From the NCBI RefSeq assembly GCF_000496075.1, contig NZ_AWXZ01000026.1, positions 47,240-111,239 on the forward strand: a stretch of 64,000 nt of DNA, given 5' to 3'. The notes below the pieces were generated by a model. The model did not search any database. It was not told the DNA's origin and saw only the letters and a program-made list of their open reading frames with translations. The stretch is from Lutibaculum baratangense AMV1 (GTDB taxonomy: Bacteria > Pseudomonadota > Alphaproteobacteria > Rhizobiales > Tepidamorphaceae). The first letter of the stretch is position 1, and each line of letters begins with the position of its first letter. Made by a program: the position numbers and the translations under genes. Positions 24,472 through 34,027 of the stretch are shown one piece after another.

Positions 24472-25083
24472 ATGACGCTCGCCACAGCCTTCTTTTACCT
24501 GTTCTCGGCCGTGATGCTCGCTTCGGCGGTGATGGTCATCGCGTCGAGGAACCCCGTTCACTCCGTCCTCTTCCTGATCCTCGCCTTCTTCAACGCCGCG
24601 GGCCTCTTCCTGCTGCTCGGGGCAGAGTTCCTGGCGATGATCCTCGTCGTCGTCTATGTCGGCGCCGTCGCCGTCCTGTTCCTGTTCGTCGTCATGATGC
24701 TCGACATCGACTTCGGCGAGCTACGGTCGGGCGCGATGCAGTACCTGCCGATCGGCGGCCTGATCGGCGTCATCCTGGCCGTCGAGCTGATCCTTGTCCT
24801 CACCTCGTGGGCGTTCGGCCCCGAGATCGCGCCGGCGCTCGCGTCTCCGGCTCCGGAGCCGACGGTGATGGACAACGTGGCCGCGCTCGGCGCCATCCTC
24901 TACACGCGCTACGTGCTGTTCTTCCAGCTCTCGGGCCTCATCCTGCTCGTCGCGATGATCGGCGCGATCGTTCTCACCCTCCGCCACAAGGAGGGCGTGA
25001 GGCGGCAGGACATCGCCGCGCAGGTGGCGCGCAACAAGTCGGGCATCGAGATCCGCAAGGTCGAGAGCGGCAAGGGAATCTGA
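24472..25083 (+). CDS. nuoJ: NADH-quinone oxidoreductase subunit J
   Basis: Antiporter-arm membrane subunit with five transmembrane segments in 203 residues; the conserved region VVVYVGAVAVLFLFVVMMLD (about 59-78) is TM3 with its pi-bulge. The C-terminal charged tail (about 165-203) is longer than the core needs, as seen in other alphaproteobacteria. nuoK follows after three bases. Confidence 0.96.
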   Translation: MTLATAFFYLFSAVMLASAVMVIASRNPVHSVLFLILAFFNAAGLFLLLGAEFLAMILVVVYVGAVAVLFLFVVMMLDIDFGELRSGAMQYLPIGGLIGVILAVELILVLTSWAFGPEIAPALASPAPEPTVMDNVAALGAILYTRYVLFFQLSGLILLVAMIGAIVLTLRHKEGVRRQDIAAQVARNKSGIEIRKVESGKGI

Positions 25084-25086
25084 GCG

Positions 25087-25395
25087 ATGGCGGTCGATAT
25101 CTCGAACTACCTCGCCGTCTCGGCGATCCTGTTCACGATCGGCGTGGTGGGGATCTTCCTCAACCGGCGCAACGTGATCATCATCCTGATGTCGATCGAG
25201 CTCATCCTCTTGTCGGTCAACATCAACCTCGTCGCCTTCTCCGCCCATCTCGGAGACCTGGTGGGGCAGGTCTTCGCGCTGATCGTGCTCACGGTCGCGG
25301 CGGCCGAAGCGGCCATCGGCCTTGCGATCCTCGTCGTGTTCTTCCGGAACCGCGGGTCGATCCAGGTCGAAGACGTCAACATGATGAAGGGGTGA
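25087..25395 (+). CDS. nuoK: NADH-quinone oxidoreductase subunit K
   Basis: MrpC-like membrane subunit of 102 residues with three transmembrane segments. The conserved intramembrane glutamates are visible in [10 protein letters not shown] (TM2) and [10 protein letters not shown] (TM3). It overlaps nothing but stops four bases before the TTG start of nuoL. Confidence 0.97.
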   Translation: MAVDISNYLAVSAILFTIGVVGIFLNRRNVIIILMSIELILLSVNINLVAFSAHLGDLVGQVFALIVLTVAAAEAAIGLAILVVFFRNRGSIQVEDVNMMKG

Positions 25396-25399
25396 GGCG

Positions 25400-27445
25400 T
25401 TGTATTCCGCGATCGTATTCCTGCCGCTGATCGGCGCGATCATCGCCGGCGCCATCACGGCGCTGGGCGCGGCGGCACGGCATCCGGAGGGCCGGCGGCT
25501 CGGCACCGGGCACGGCCACCACGCGCACGCGACGGTGGCGCGGTCCTCGCACCACGACGACGGGCACCACGACCATCACGGGCCGGGCGCCGCGGAGTAC
25601 ATCACCACCGGTGCGCTCATCCTCTCGGCGATCCTCTCCTGGGTCGCGTTCTTCACCGTCGGCCTCGGCGAGGAGCCGGTGCACGTGCAGGTCATGCCGT
25701 GGGTCGTCTCGGGCGACCTCGCGTTCGACTGGGCGTTCCGGATCGACACGCTGACGGTCGTCATGCTCGTGGTCGTGACGACGGTGTCGTCGCTCGTGCA
25801 CGTCTACTCGATCGGCTATATGAGCCACGACGCGCACCGCCCGCGGTTCTTCGCCTACCTCTCGCTCTTCACCTTCGCCATGCTGATGCTGGTGACGGCC
25901 GACAACCTGGTGCAGCTGTTCTTCGGGTGGGAGGGCGTCGGGCTCGCCTCCTACCTGCTGATCGGCTTCTGGTACACGCGGCCGTCCGCCAACGCCGCGG
26001 CGATCAAGGCCTTCGTCGTGAACCGCGTCGGCGACTTCGGCTTCTCGCTCGGCATCTTCGCAGTCTTCCTGGTCTATGGCTCCGTCAATTTCGAGGTCAT
26101 CTTCGCGAACGCCGCGGATGCCGAGGGCATGACGCTGAGCTTCCTCGGCGGCGAGTTCGACGCGCTGACGGTGATCTGCCTCCTCCTCTTCATGGGCGCG
26201 ATGGGCAAGTCGGCGCAGTTCCTGCTGCACACCTGGCTGCCGGACGCGATGGAGGGCCCGACGCCGGTCTCGGCGCTCATCCATGCCGCGACGATGGTCA
26301 CGGCCGGCGTCTTCATGGTGACGCGCCTGTCGCCGCTGTTCGAACTGGCGCCGACCGCGCTCGCCTTCGTGACCTTCATCGGCGCGACGACGGCGCTGTT
26401 CGCGGCGACGATCGGCCTCGTGCAGAACGACATCAAGCGCGTGATCGCCTATTCGACGTGCTCGCAGCTCGGTTACATGTTCGTGGCGATCGGCGTCGGC
26501 GCCTACGGCGCGGCGATCTTCCACCTCTTCACGCACGCCTTCTTCAAGGCCCTTCTCTTCCTCGGCTCGGGCTCCGTCATCCACGCGATGTCGGACGAGC
26601 AGGACATGCGGCGCATGGGCGGCCTCAGGAAGCACATCCCGCTGACCTACTGGATGATGGTGATCGGCACGCTGGCGCTGACCGGGTTCCCGTTCACGGC
26701 CGGCTTCATCTCGAAGGATGCGATCATCGAGTCGGCGTTCGCGGCGCACGGGACCTTCGCGGTCTACGCCTTCGCGCTCACGCTGTTCGCGGCCGCGCTG
26801 ACCTCGTTCTACTCCTGGCGCCTGATCTTCATGACCTTCCACGGCAAGCCGCGCGCGTCCGCCGACGTGATGCACCACGTCCACGAGTCGCCGCTGGTCA
26901 TGACGGTGCCGCTGATGATCCTCGCGGTCGGGGCGCTCTTCTCGGGGCTCGCCTTCCAGGGCCTCTTCATCGGCGAGGGCTATGAGGACTTCTGGAAGCA
27001 GGCGATCTTCCTCGGGTCCGACAACGACATCCTGCACGAGATGCACGAGGTGTCGGCCCTGGTGGTCTGGTCGCCGACCGTCGCGATGATCATCGGCTTC
27101 GGCCTGGCCTATCTGTTCTACATCCGCCGGCCGTCGATCCCGGTCGCGCTCGCGAAGCAGTTCGACCTCGTCTACCTCTTCCTTCTCAACAAGTGGTACT
27201 TCGACGAGCTCTACGACCTGATCTTCGTGAAGCCCTCCTTCTGGCTCGGCCGCGTGTTCTGGAAGAAGGGCGACGGCTGGCTGATCGACGGGTTCGGCCC
27301 GGACGGCATCTCGGCGCGCGTGCTCGACGTCACGCGCCAGTTCGTCCGGCTCCAGACCGGCTACCTCTACCACTACGCCTTCGCGATGCTCGTCGGCGTC
27401 ACCGCCCTGATCACCTGGTATATGTTCGCCGGAGGAGCGCACTGA
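25400..27445 (+). CDS. nuoL: NADH-quinone oxidoreductase subunit L with His-rich first loop
   Basis: Distal antiporter-like proton pump subunit of complex I with the long lateral helix at the C-terminus. The start codon is TTG at 25400; 681 residues. The proton-channel motifs are clear ([43 protein letters not shown]). Between TM1 (about 4-24) and TM2 (about 68-90) the loop contains 10 histidines between residues 38 and 60 mixed with Asp and Gly, an insertion absent from the classical E. coli subunit. nuoM starts one base after the stop codon. Confidence 0.96.
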   Translation: MYSAIVFLPLIGAIIAGAITALGAAARHPEGRRLGTGHGHHAHATVARSSHHDDGHHDHHGPGAAEYITTGALILSAILSWVAFFTVGLGEEPVHVQVMPWVVSGDLAFDWAFRIDTLTVVMLVVVTTVSSLVHVYSIGYMSHDAHRPRFFAYLSLFTFAMLMLVTADNLVQLFFGWEGVGLASYLLIGFWYTRPSANAAAIKAFVVNRVGDFGFSLGIFAVFLVYGSVNFEVIFANAADAEGMTLSFLGGEFDALTVICLLLFMGAMGKSAQFLLHTWLPDAMEGPTPVSALIHAATMVTAGVFMVTRLSPLFELAPTALAFVTFIGATTALFAATIGLVQNDIKRVIAYSTCSQLGYMFVAIGVGAYGAAIFHLFTHAFFKALLFLGSGSVIHAMSDEQDMRRMGGLRKHIPLTYWMMVIGTLALTGFPFTAGFISKDAIIESAFAAHGTFAVYAFALTLFAAALTSFYSWRLIFMTFHGKPRASADVMHHVHESPLVMTVPLMILAVGALFSGLAFQGLFIGEGYEDFWKQAIFLGSDNDILHEMHEVSALVVWSPTVAMIIGFGLAYLFYIRRPSIPVALAKQFDLVYLFLLNKWYFDELYDLIFVKPSFWLGRVFWKKGDGWLIDGFGPDGISARVLDVTRQFVRLQTGYLYHYAFAMLVGVTALITWYMFAGGAH

Positions 27446-27446
27446 C

Positions 27447-28958
27447 ATGTCGGGCTGGCCGCTCCTTTCCGTCGTCACGTTCCTTCCGCTCGTCGGCGCG
27501 CTGTTCATCTTCGCGATCCGCGGCGACGACGAGATCTCGATCCGCAACGCGCGCTACGTCGCGCTGTGGACGACGATCCTGACCTTCATCCTGTCGCTCT
27601 TCATCTGGTTCGGCTTCGACTACGAGAACCCGGGCTTCCAGTTCGTCGAGGAGACGGAGTGGCTGGGCGACGCCATCAGCTACCGGATGGGCGTGGACGG
27701 CATCTCCGTCCTGTTCGTCATCCTCTCCACCTTCCTGATGCCGTTCTGCATCCTGGCGAGCTGGGAGTCGGTGCGGATCCGCGTGAAGGAGTACATGATC
27801 GCCTTCCTCGTCCTCGAGACGATGATGATCGGCGTCTTCACGGCGCTCGACGCGGTCCTGTTCTACCTCTTCTTCGAGGCGGGCCTCATTCCGATGTTCA
27901 TCATCATCGGGGTGTGGGGCGGCCAGCGCCGCGTCTATGCGAGCTTCAAGTTCTTCCTCTACACGCTCGTCGGCTCGCTCCTGATGCTGCTGGCCATCAT
28001 GGCGATGTACTTCACGGCCGGCACGACCGACATCCCGACGCTGCTCGCCTACGACTTCCCCGTCGAGATGCAGTATTGGCTCTGGCTCGCCTTCTTCGCG
28101 TCCTTCGCGGTGAAGATGCCGATGTGGCCCGTGCATACCTGGCTTCCCGACGCGCATGTCGAGGCGCCGACCGCAGGCTCCGTCATCCTCGCGGGCATCC
28201 TGCTGAAGATGGGCGGCTACGGCTTCCTGCGCTTCTCGCTGCCGATGTTCCCGGACGCGTCGGATTATTTCGCGCCGCTCGTCTTCGTGCTCTCGGTCGT
28301 CGCGATCATCTACACCTCGCTCGTCGCCTTGCGGCAGGAGGACATCAAGAAGCTCATCGCCTATTCCTCCGTCGCCCATATGGGCTTCGTGACGATGGGC
28401 ATCTTCACCGGCACGGTTCAGGGCGTGCAGGGCGGGATCTTCCAGATGATCTCGCACGGCATCGTCTCGGGCGCGCTCTTCCTCTGCGTCGGCGTCGTCT
28501 ACGACCGGATGCACACCCGCGAGATCGCGGCCTATGGCGGGCTCATCAACCGCATGCCCCTCTACGCGCTCGCGTTCCTCGTGTTCACCATGGCCAATGT
28601 CGGCCTGCCGGGCACGAGCGGCTTCGTCGGGGAGTTCCTGACGCTCATCGCGGCCTTCCAGGTGAACACCTGGGTCGCCTTCTTCGCGACCTTCGGCGTG
28701 ATCCTGTCCGCGGGCTATGCGCTCTTCCTCTACCGCCGCGTGATCTTCGGGGCCCTCGAGAAGGAGAGCCTGCGCTCGATCAGCGACCTCAACTGGCGCG
28801 AGATCGCGGTTCTGGCGCCGCTCGTCGTCCTGACCATTCTCTTCGGCTTCTGGCCCATGCCCATTCTCGACGTCACGGGACCCGCCGTCACCCAGCTGGT
28901 CGATCACTATCAGGCGGCGATCGAAGGCGGTGCCTCCGTGGCCGCCGCGATCAAGTGA
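27447..28958 (+). CDS. nuoM: NADH-quinone oxidoreductase subunit M
   Basis: Middle antiporter-like proton pump subunit. The 503-residue polytopic product carries the key Glu in [10 protein letters not shown], the Lys-containing [21 protein letters not shown] and the HMGF loop. It starts right behind the nuoL stop codon. Confidence 0.97.
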   Translation: MSGWPLLSVVTFLPLVGALFIFAIRGDDEISIRNARYVALWTTILTFILSLFIWFGFDYENPGFQFVEETEWLGDAISYRMGVDGISVLFVILSTFLMPFCILASWESVRIRVKEYMIAFLVLETMMIGVFTALDAVLFYLFFEAGLIPMFIIIGVWGGQRRVYASFKFFLYTLVGSLLMLLAIMAMYFTAGTTDIPTLLAYDFPVEMQYWLWLAFFASFAVKMPMWPVHTWLPDAHVEAPTAGSVILAGILLKMGGYGFLRFSLPMFPDASDYFAPLVFVLSVVAIIYTSLVALRQEDIKKLIAYSSVAHMGFVTMGIFTGTVQGVQGGIFQMISHGIVSGALFLCVGVVYDRMHTREIAAYGGLINRMPLYALAFLVFTMANVGLPGTSGFVGEFLTLIAAFQVNTWVAFFATFGVILSAGYALFLYRRVIFGALEKESLRSISDLNWREIAVLAPLVVLTILFGFWPMPILDVTGPAVTQLVDHYQAAIEGGASVAAAIK

Positions 28959-28968
28959 GGAGGGCCGG

Positions 28969-30411
28969 ATGGAGCCTGTGATGACCCTTCAGAGCCTTCT
29001 TCCGATCGCGCCGGAAATCCTCCTGTCGGTCGGGGCCATGGCTGCGCTGATGCTCGGCGTGTTCCGGTCCGACGGTGGCGTGGCGCTGTGCAGCGGCCTC
29101 TCGGTCGCGCTGCTCGTCGCGGCGACGCTGCTCATCTGGCTCTTGCCGGGGGGAACCTACCTCCTGTTCGGCGACAGCTTCATTCTCGACCCGTTCGCGC
29201 GGCTCATGAAGTCGCTCGTGGCGATCGGGTCGCTCGTGTCGATCCTCCTGTCGATCGACTACATGCGCTCCGGCCGCATGACCCGCTTCGAGTATCCCGT
29301 GCTCATCGTCCTCTCGACGACGGGCATGTTCGTCATGGTGTCGGCGAACGATCTCGTCACGCTCTATCTCGGCCTCGAGCTGCAGAGCCTCGCGGCCTAC
29401 GTGCTCGCCTCGATCCAGCGCGATTCCGCGCGGGCGACGGAAGCGGGCCTCAAGTACTTCGTGCTGGGCTCGCTCGCCTCGGGCATGCTGCTCTACGGCG
29501 CCTCGCTCATCTACGGCTTCACGGGAACGGTGAACTTCCACCGGATCGCGGAGATCACGGCCGCCGGCGATCCGCCGCTCGGCCTCGTCTTCGGTCTCGT
29601 CTTCCTGCTCGCGGGGCTCGCGTTCAAGATCTCGGCGGTGCCGTTCCACATGTGGACGCCAGACGTCTACGAGGGCGCGCCGACGCCGGTGACGGCCTTC
29701 TTCTCGGCGGCCCCGAAGGTCGCGGCCGTCGCCCTCCTGGTGCGCGTCGTGATGACGGGTTTCCCGTCGATCGTCCTCGAGTGGCAGCAGATCATCGTCT
29801 TCGTGTCGCTCGCCTCGATGATCCTCGGCGCCTTCGCGGCGATCGGTCAGCGCAACATCAAGCGCCTGATGGCCTATTCCTCCATCGCCAATGTCGGCTA
29901 CGCCCTCGTCGGCCTGGCGGCCGGAACCGAGGCGGGCGTGCGCGGCGTCATCATCTACATGGCGATCTACCTCGTCATGACGCTCGGGACCTTCGCCTTC
30001 ATCCTGTCGATGCGGCGCGGGGACACGATGGTGGAGTCGATCGAGGACCTTTCGGGCCTCTGGAAGAACAACGGGCTGGCCGCCTTCATCCTGACGGTCC
30101 TGTTCTTCTCGCTGGCCGGCATTCCTCCGCTCGCGGGCTTCTTCGCGAAGTTCTACGTCTTCCTCGCGGCGATCGAGGCGGGGCTCTACCCGCTCGCGGT
30201 CATCGGCGTCCTGTCGAGCGTCGTGGCGGCGTTCTACTACCTGCGCATCGTGAAGATCATGGTGTTCGACGAGGCCGGGGCGCCGTTCGAGCCGATGGGT
30301 GGCGAGCTGCGCGCAGTGCTCGGCGTGTCCGGGTTCCTGATGATCTTCTTCGTCGTCTTCCCGGCACCGCTGATCGCGATCGCGCAGAGGGCCGCCCTCT
30401 CGCTGTTCTAG
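28969..30411 (+). CDS. nuoN: NADH-quinone oxidoreductase subunit N
   Basis: Innermost antiporter-like proton pump subunit of complex I. The 480-residue product has YLGLELQSLAAYVLAS (TM5 Glu), LAGLAFKISAVPFHMWTPDVYEGAPTPVTAF in the pump core and about 14 transmembrane segments. ATG 28969 is preceded by GGAGGG with a five-base spacer; the next in-frame ATG is 12 bases later. Last nuo gene, six bases before birA. Confidence 0.96.
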   Translation: MEPVMTLQSLLPIAPEILLSVGAMAALMLGVFRSDGGVALCSGLSVALLVAATLLIWLLPGGTYLLFGDSFILDPFARLMKSLVAIGSLVSILLSIDYMRSGRMTRFEYPVLIVLSTTGMFVMVSANDLVTLYLGLELQSLAAYVLASIQRDSARATEAGLKYFVLGSLASGMLLYGASLIYGFTGTVNFHRIAEITAAGDPPLGLVFGLVFLLAGLAFKISAVPFHMWTPDVYEGAPTPVTAFFSAAPKVAAVALLVRVVMTGFPSIVLEWQQIIVFVSLASMILGAFAAIGQRNIKRLMAYSSIANVGYALVGLAAGTEAGVRGVIIYMAIYLVMTLGTFAFILSMRRGDTMVESIEDLSGLWKNNGLAAFILTVLFFSLAGIPPLAGFFAKFYVFLAAIEAGLYPLAVIGVLSSVVAAFYYLRIVKIMVFDEAGAPFEPMGGELRAVLGVSGFLMIFFVVFPAPLIAIAQRAALSLF

Positions 30412-30417
30412 CGCGGG

Positions 30418-31254
30418 ATGGCCTTCGTCCTGTCGGATCGGGCGCGACATTCCGGATACAGGCTGCACGCCTACGAGAGTGTCGGGTCGACGAACAGCGA
30501 GGCGCTTCTGGCGGCGAAGGCCGGCGATCCGGGGCGGCTCTGGGTCGTCTCGTCGGAACAGACGGCGGGGCGGGGCAGGCGATCGAGCGTCTGGTCGACC
30601 AGTCGCGGAAATCTCGCCGCCTCATGCCTAATGGTGATGCGGGAGCCGGGCCCGCGGCTCGCGACGCTCGGTTTCGTCGCGGGGCTTGCGCTCCACGACG
30701 CGCTGGCGGAAGTTGCGCCCGACCTGATCGTCGCGGCGGCGCTCGACGGAGCGGCGGGGATCGCGGGCAAGAGCTCGGTGCGGTTCTCGCTCAAATGGCC
30801 GAACGACGTCTTGGCGGACGGGGCGAAGCTCTCCGGCATCCTGCTCGAGACCGTCTCCATCGGCTCCGCGACGGGGCTCGTCGCGGGGATCGGTGTCAAC
30901 GTGGTCTCGGCGCCTGAACGGCTCGCCTATCCCACGGCGTCGCTGCGCTCGCTCGGCGCGAGCTGTTCGGCCGAGACCGTCTTCGAGGCGCTGAGCGACC
31001 GCTGGTGCCGCTACGAGGAACTGTGGGACGAGGGCAGGGGCCTCGCGGCGATACGCTCGGCCTGGCTCGACCGTGCCGCGGGCCTGGGACAGCCGGTCGC
31101 GGTCGCCGTGGGATCCGAAGTCACGCGCGGCGTGTTCGAGACGATCGACGAGGAGTGCCGGCTCGTCCTGCGCACCGATGCGGGGAGCCGGCTGCACGTT
31201 TCCGCGGGAGAGGTGCATTTCGGAACAGTGGCGTCCCACAGGGGCGCCGGATAG
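30418..31254 (+). CDS. birA: Biotin--[acetyl-CoA-carboxylase] ligase, no DNA-binding domain
   Basis: Activates biotin with ATP and attaches it to carboxylase carrier domains. The 278-residue product begins directly with the catalytic domain: VGSTNSEA near 21-28, the biotinoyl-AMP loop QTAGRGRRSSVW near 45-56 and the KWPNDVL motif near 124-130, then a small SH3-like C-terminal domain. The N-terminal winged helix of the E. coli repressor form is missing, so it should not control bio genes. It starts six bases after nuoN, the usual place in Rhizobiales, and is likely on the nuo transcript. Confidence 0.93.
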   Translation: MAFVLSDRARHSGYRLHAYESVGSTNSEALLAAKAGDPGRLWVVSSEQTAGRGRRSSVWSTSRGNLAASCLMVMREPGPRLATLGFVAGLALHDALAEVAPDLIVAAALDGAAGIAGKSSVRFSLKWPNDVLADGAKLSGILLETVSIGSATGLVAGIGVNVVSAPERLAYPTASLRSLGASCSAETVFEALSDRWCRYEELWDEGRGLAAIRSAWLDRAAGLGQPVAVAVGSEVTRGVFETIDEECRLVLRTDAGSRLHVSAGEVHFGTVASHRGAG

Positions 31255-31262
31255 GAAGAGCG

Positions 31263-32930
31263 ATGGCGACGGACGAGCTCGTTTTCCTGCCCCTCGGTGG
31301 GGTGGGGGAAATCGGCATGAATCTCGGGCTTTACGGCTTCGGCCGGCGCGGCCGGCGGAAGTGGATCGTCGTCGATTTCGGCGTGGCCTTCGCCGCCGAG
31401 GAGCACCTGCCGGGCGTCGACCTCATCCTGCCGGACATCGAGTTCCTTCAGAAGGAGAGGGAGAACGTCGAGGGCATCCTCATCACCCACGCGCACGAGG
31501 ACCATTTCGGCGCGCTGCCCTATCTGTGGGACAGGCTGAAGGTCCCCGTCTACGCCACGCCCTTCGCGGCGGGGCTGCTCGCCGCGAAGCTGATGGAGGA
31601 GCAGGGCGCGACCGACGTGCCGGTGACGGTGGTGGAGATCGGCTCGCGCCGGAGCTTCGGGCCGTTCGACGTGGAGTTCGTGCCGACCACGCACTCGATC
31701 CCCGAGCCGACATCGCTCATCATCCGCACCCCGGCCGGCAACGTGCTGCACACGGCCGACTGGAAGATCGACCGCGATCCGGTGATCGGCCGTCCGTTCG
31801 ATCCCGCTCCCTTCCAGGCGCTGGGCGAGGAAGGATGCCGGGCGATCGTCTGCGATTCCACGAACGTGCTGCGCGCGGGCCGGTCGCAGGGCGAGGGTGA
31901 TGTCGCGAAGGGGCTGGCGAAGGTCATCTCGGCCGCGCCGCGCCGGGTCGCCGTCACGGCGTTCGCGTCGAACGTGGCGCGGCTGCGTTCGGTCGCCGAG
32001 GCCGCGCAGGAGGCGGGGCGCACCGTCATCGTCGTCGGTCGCGCCATGAAGCGGACGATCGCCGTCGCACGCGAGCTCGGCTTCCTCGAGGGCCTGCCGC
32101 AGTTCATGGGCGAAGAGCACTATTCCCGGCTGCCGCGCGACAAGGTGGTGCTGCTCTGCACGGGCAGCCAGGGCGAGCCGCGGGCGGCACTGACGCGCAT
32201 CGCGCGCGGCGACCACCCCTCGATCTCGCTCAATGCGGGCGACACGGTCATCTATTCCGCGCGGATGATCCCCGGAAACGAGCGCGAGGTCGGCTCCGTG
32301 CTGAACAGCCTCGTGCGCGACGGGATCGAGCTCGTGACGGACGAGGACGAGCTTGTCCACGTGTCCGGCCACCCGCGCCGGGACGAGCTCAAGGACCTCT
32401 ATGGCTGGGTCCGGCCGCAGGCGGCGCTGCCGGTGCATGGCGAGGCGCGGCATCTGGCCGAGCATGCCGAGCTCGCGCGGTCGCTCGGCGTGCCGGAGGT
32501 GGTCACCGCCTTCAACGGGGACATGGTGCTTCTGGCGCCCGGGCCGGCGAGGATCGTCGACGAGGTGGCGGCCGGCCGGCTCTACCGTGACGGGCGCGTG
32601 ATCGTGCCATCGACCGCCGAGCACGTGCGCGAGCGCCGCCGCCTGTCCTTCGCGGGCATCGTCACGGTGGCCCTCGCCGTCGACGACCGGGGCGACCTCG
32701 CAGCCGATCCGGAGCTCTCCATGTTCGGGCTGCCGGAGCTCGACGAGGAGGGGGAGCCGATGGAGGATCTGATCCTCGACGTCGTGGAGGACATCTGGGA
32801 CGGGCTGCCGGCCCGCCGCCGCCGCGACGAGGAGACGGTCGCCCGCGCCGTCTCCCAAGGGGTGCGCAACGCCGTTCAGCAGGCCTGGGGCAAGAAGCCG
32901 CTTTGCCGGGTCCTCGTCCTGCCGGTATGA
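31263..32930 (+). CDS. rnj: Ribonuclease J
   Basis: Metallo-beta-lactamase/beta-CASP ribonuclease with 5' exonuclease and endonuclease activity in RNA maturation and decay. The 555-residue product has the zinc motif HAHEDH (residues 76-81) and the beta-CASP domain with a conserved GSQGE segment and VSGHPRRDELK. Start ATG 31263 gives the family N-terminus (ELVFLPLGGVGEIGMN). It starts eight bases after birA. Alphaproteobacteria commonly have RNase J beside RNase E. Confidence 0.94.
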   Translation: MATDELVFLPLGGVGEIGMNLGLYGFGRRGRRKWIVVDFGVAFAAEEHLPGVDLILPDIEFLQKERENVEGILITHAHEDHFGALPYLWDRLKVPVYATPFAAGLLAAKLMEEQGATDVPVTVVEIGSRRSFGPFDVEFVPTTHSIPEPTSLIIRTPAGNVLHTADWKIDRDPVIGRPFDPAPFQALGEEGCRAIVCDSTNVLRAGRSQGEGDVAKGLAKVISAAPRRVAVTAFASNVARLRSVAEAAQEAGRTVIVVGRAMKRTIAVARELGFLEGLPQFMGEEHYSRLPRDKVVLLCTGSQGEPRAALTRIARGDHPSISLNAGDTVIYSARMIPGNEREVGSVLNSLVRDGIELVTDEDELVHVSGHPRRDELKDLYGWVRPQAALPVHGEARHLAEHAELARSLGVPEVVTAFNGDMVLLAPGPARIVDEVAAGRLYRDGRVIVPSTAEHVRERRRLSFAGIVTVALAVDDRGDLAADPELSMFGLPELDEEGEPMEDLILDVVEDIWDGLPARRRRDEETVARAVSQGVRNAVQQAWGKKPLCRVLVLPV

Positions 32931-32958
32931 CGTCCCGAACGCATTCGGGAGCATGCTC

Positions 32959-33363
32959 ATGATCGGCAGGCTGAACCACGTGGCGATCGCGGTGAAGGAC
33001 ATCGCGGCCGCCTCCGCCGTTTACCGCGAGACGCTCGGCGCGAGGGTCTCCGCGCCTGTGAAGCAGGCGGAGCACGGCGTGACGACCGTCTTCATCGAGC
33101 TCCCGAACACGAAGATCGAGCTCCTCGAGCCGCTGGGGCAGGATTCGCCCATCGCGCGGTTCCTGGAGCGCAACCCCGACGGCGGCATCCACCACATCTG
33201 CTACGAGGTCGAGGACATCGCCGCCGCGCGCCGGACGCTCGTCTCCGCAGGGGCGCGCGTGCTGGGGGACGGCGAACCGAAGGTCGGCGCCCACGGCAAG
33301 CCCGTGCTCTTCCTGCACCCGAAGGACTTCTGCGGCACGCTCGTCGAGCTCGAACAGGCCTGA
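32959..33363 (+). CDS. mce: Methylmalonyl-CoA epimerase
   Basis: Interconverts (R)- and (S)-methylmalonyl-CoA in propionyl-CoA breakdown to succinyl-CoA. The 134-residue product is a VOC-fold protein with two betaalphabetabetabeta repeats; likely metal ligands are His in LNHVAIAV near the start, His in IHHICYEV and Glu in LVELEQ at the end. ATG 32959 has GGGAG with a seven-base spacer; the earlier ATG 32953 is only one base from it. It follows rnj by 28 bases. The family also includes lactoylglutathione lyases, but the motif GGIHHICYEVEDI is typical of the epimerase. Confidence 0.88.
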   Translation: MIGRLNHVAIAVKDIAAASAVYRETLGARVSAPVKQAEHGVTTVFIELPNTKIELLEPLGQDSPIARFLERNPDGGIHHICYEVEDIAAARRTLVSAGARVLGDGEPKVGAHGKPVLFLHPKDFCGTLVELEQA

Positions 33364-33371
33364 GGCAGGAG

Positions 33372-33668
33372 ATGCAGCTCGTCAGCGCGATCGCGGTCTA
33401 TTTCATCATCTGGTGGCTCGTCTTCTTCGCGGTCCTGCCGGTCGGCGTGCGGACCCAGGCGGAAGACGAGGCGGTCGTCGAGGGCTCGGCGCCGAGTGCG
33501 CCCACGATGCCCAACCTGTTCCGCAAGGTGCTGGCGACGACGGCGATCTCGCTGGTCGTGTACGCCGGCTTCTATTGGCTGGTCGAGTTGTCGGGGCTGT
33601 CGCTCGACGACATTCCCTTCCTGCCGGACATGCGCCCGCCGGATTGGCATCCGAACGGCCAGGGGTAG
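33372..33668 (+). CDS. DUF1467 family membrane protein
   Basis: A 98-residue protein of unknown function with two transmembrane segments (about 4-24 and 53-72) and the conserved start IYF-IWW-VFFAVLPVGVRTQ (AVYFIIWWLVFFAVLPVGVR). It follows mce by eight bases and is a regular neighbour of mce and proS in Rhizobiales. The stop codon lies five bases before the T run of the minus-strand terminator at 33673-33701. Confidence 0.85.
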   Translation: MQLVSAIAVYFIIWWLVFFAVLPVGVRTQAEDEAVVEGSAPSAPTMPNLFRKVLATTAISLVVYAGFYWLVELSGLSLDDIPFLPDMRPPDWHPNGQG

Positions 33669-33672
33669 GAAC

Positions 33673-33701
33673 AAATAAAAAAGCAAGGCGCGAAGCCTTG
33701 C
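33673..33701 (-). terminator. Rho-independent terminator on the minus strand
   Basis: A perfect 7-bp stem GCAAGGC with GCCTTGC and a five-base TTCGC loop, followed on the minus strand by TTTTTTATTTG. The T run exists only in the minus direction, so it ends a transcript coming from the proS side, not the DUF1467 transcript. Confidence 0.85.
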
Positions 33702-33859
33702 TGTCAGTTCACGAGTGCACGAGCTCTTCTTTTCGAATTCTGCTCTCTTGCATCGTCTCCGCCTTCGGCTTGCCGAGGCGAATATCCTTGTCCTCCCGAG
33801 ACTTGGACCGTTCTCACCTTCCTATTGGAAAGTCCGTGGGCATGCGGCCTCTTTTTTGT
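33677..33859 (-). ncRNA. Candidate small RNA, about 180 nt, next to proS
   Basis: A free-standing transcription unit on the minus strand between two plus-strand genes: promoter at 33866-33893 and a strong intrinsic terminator at 33673-33701. The stretch is less GC-rich than the genes around it. It can fold into a first hairpin (GGAC-TTTCC-AATA-GGAAG-GTCC parts, about 33837-33806), a second arm (GTCTC with GAGAC enclosing CGCC-CGG-CAAG-CCG-GGCG, about 33801-33753) and the terminator hairpin. From memory the alpha-r45 small RNA family of Rhizobiales is about 150 nt and lies beside proS; this could be a member, but I cannot check it. Two short reading frames inside use codons rare in this genome. 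Confidence 0.65.
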
Positions 33860-33865
33860 GCAGCT

Positions 33866-33893
33866 ACTGTAGCCGTCCCGTCATGCGTTGCAA
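33866..33893 (-). promoter_or_regulatory. Promoter of the candidate small RNA
   Basis: On the minus strand: -35 TTGCAA (33893-33888), 16-base spacer, -10 TACAGT (33871-33866). The predicted start is near 33859, just before a run of six A. Confidence 0.5.
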
Positions 33894-34027
33894 GTCGATT
33901 CTGCGTCGCTGGCGTGAATTGGTGCGACTTTTTTGAGGGTTAAGACGTGGGCAGGTTCCCCTTGTCTTTTGCCCGGTGATGCGCTTTGTGTCGCGTCGAT
34001 CCGAACCAGCCCAAGGCACGCCCCTCC

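Noticed and set aside
33814..33843. A 9-codon peptide as an annotated gene
   Set aside because: Too short to support without translation data; recorded only as a finding.
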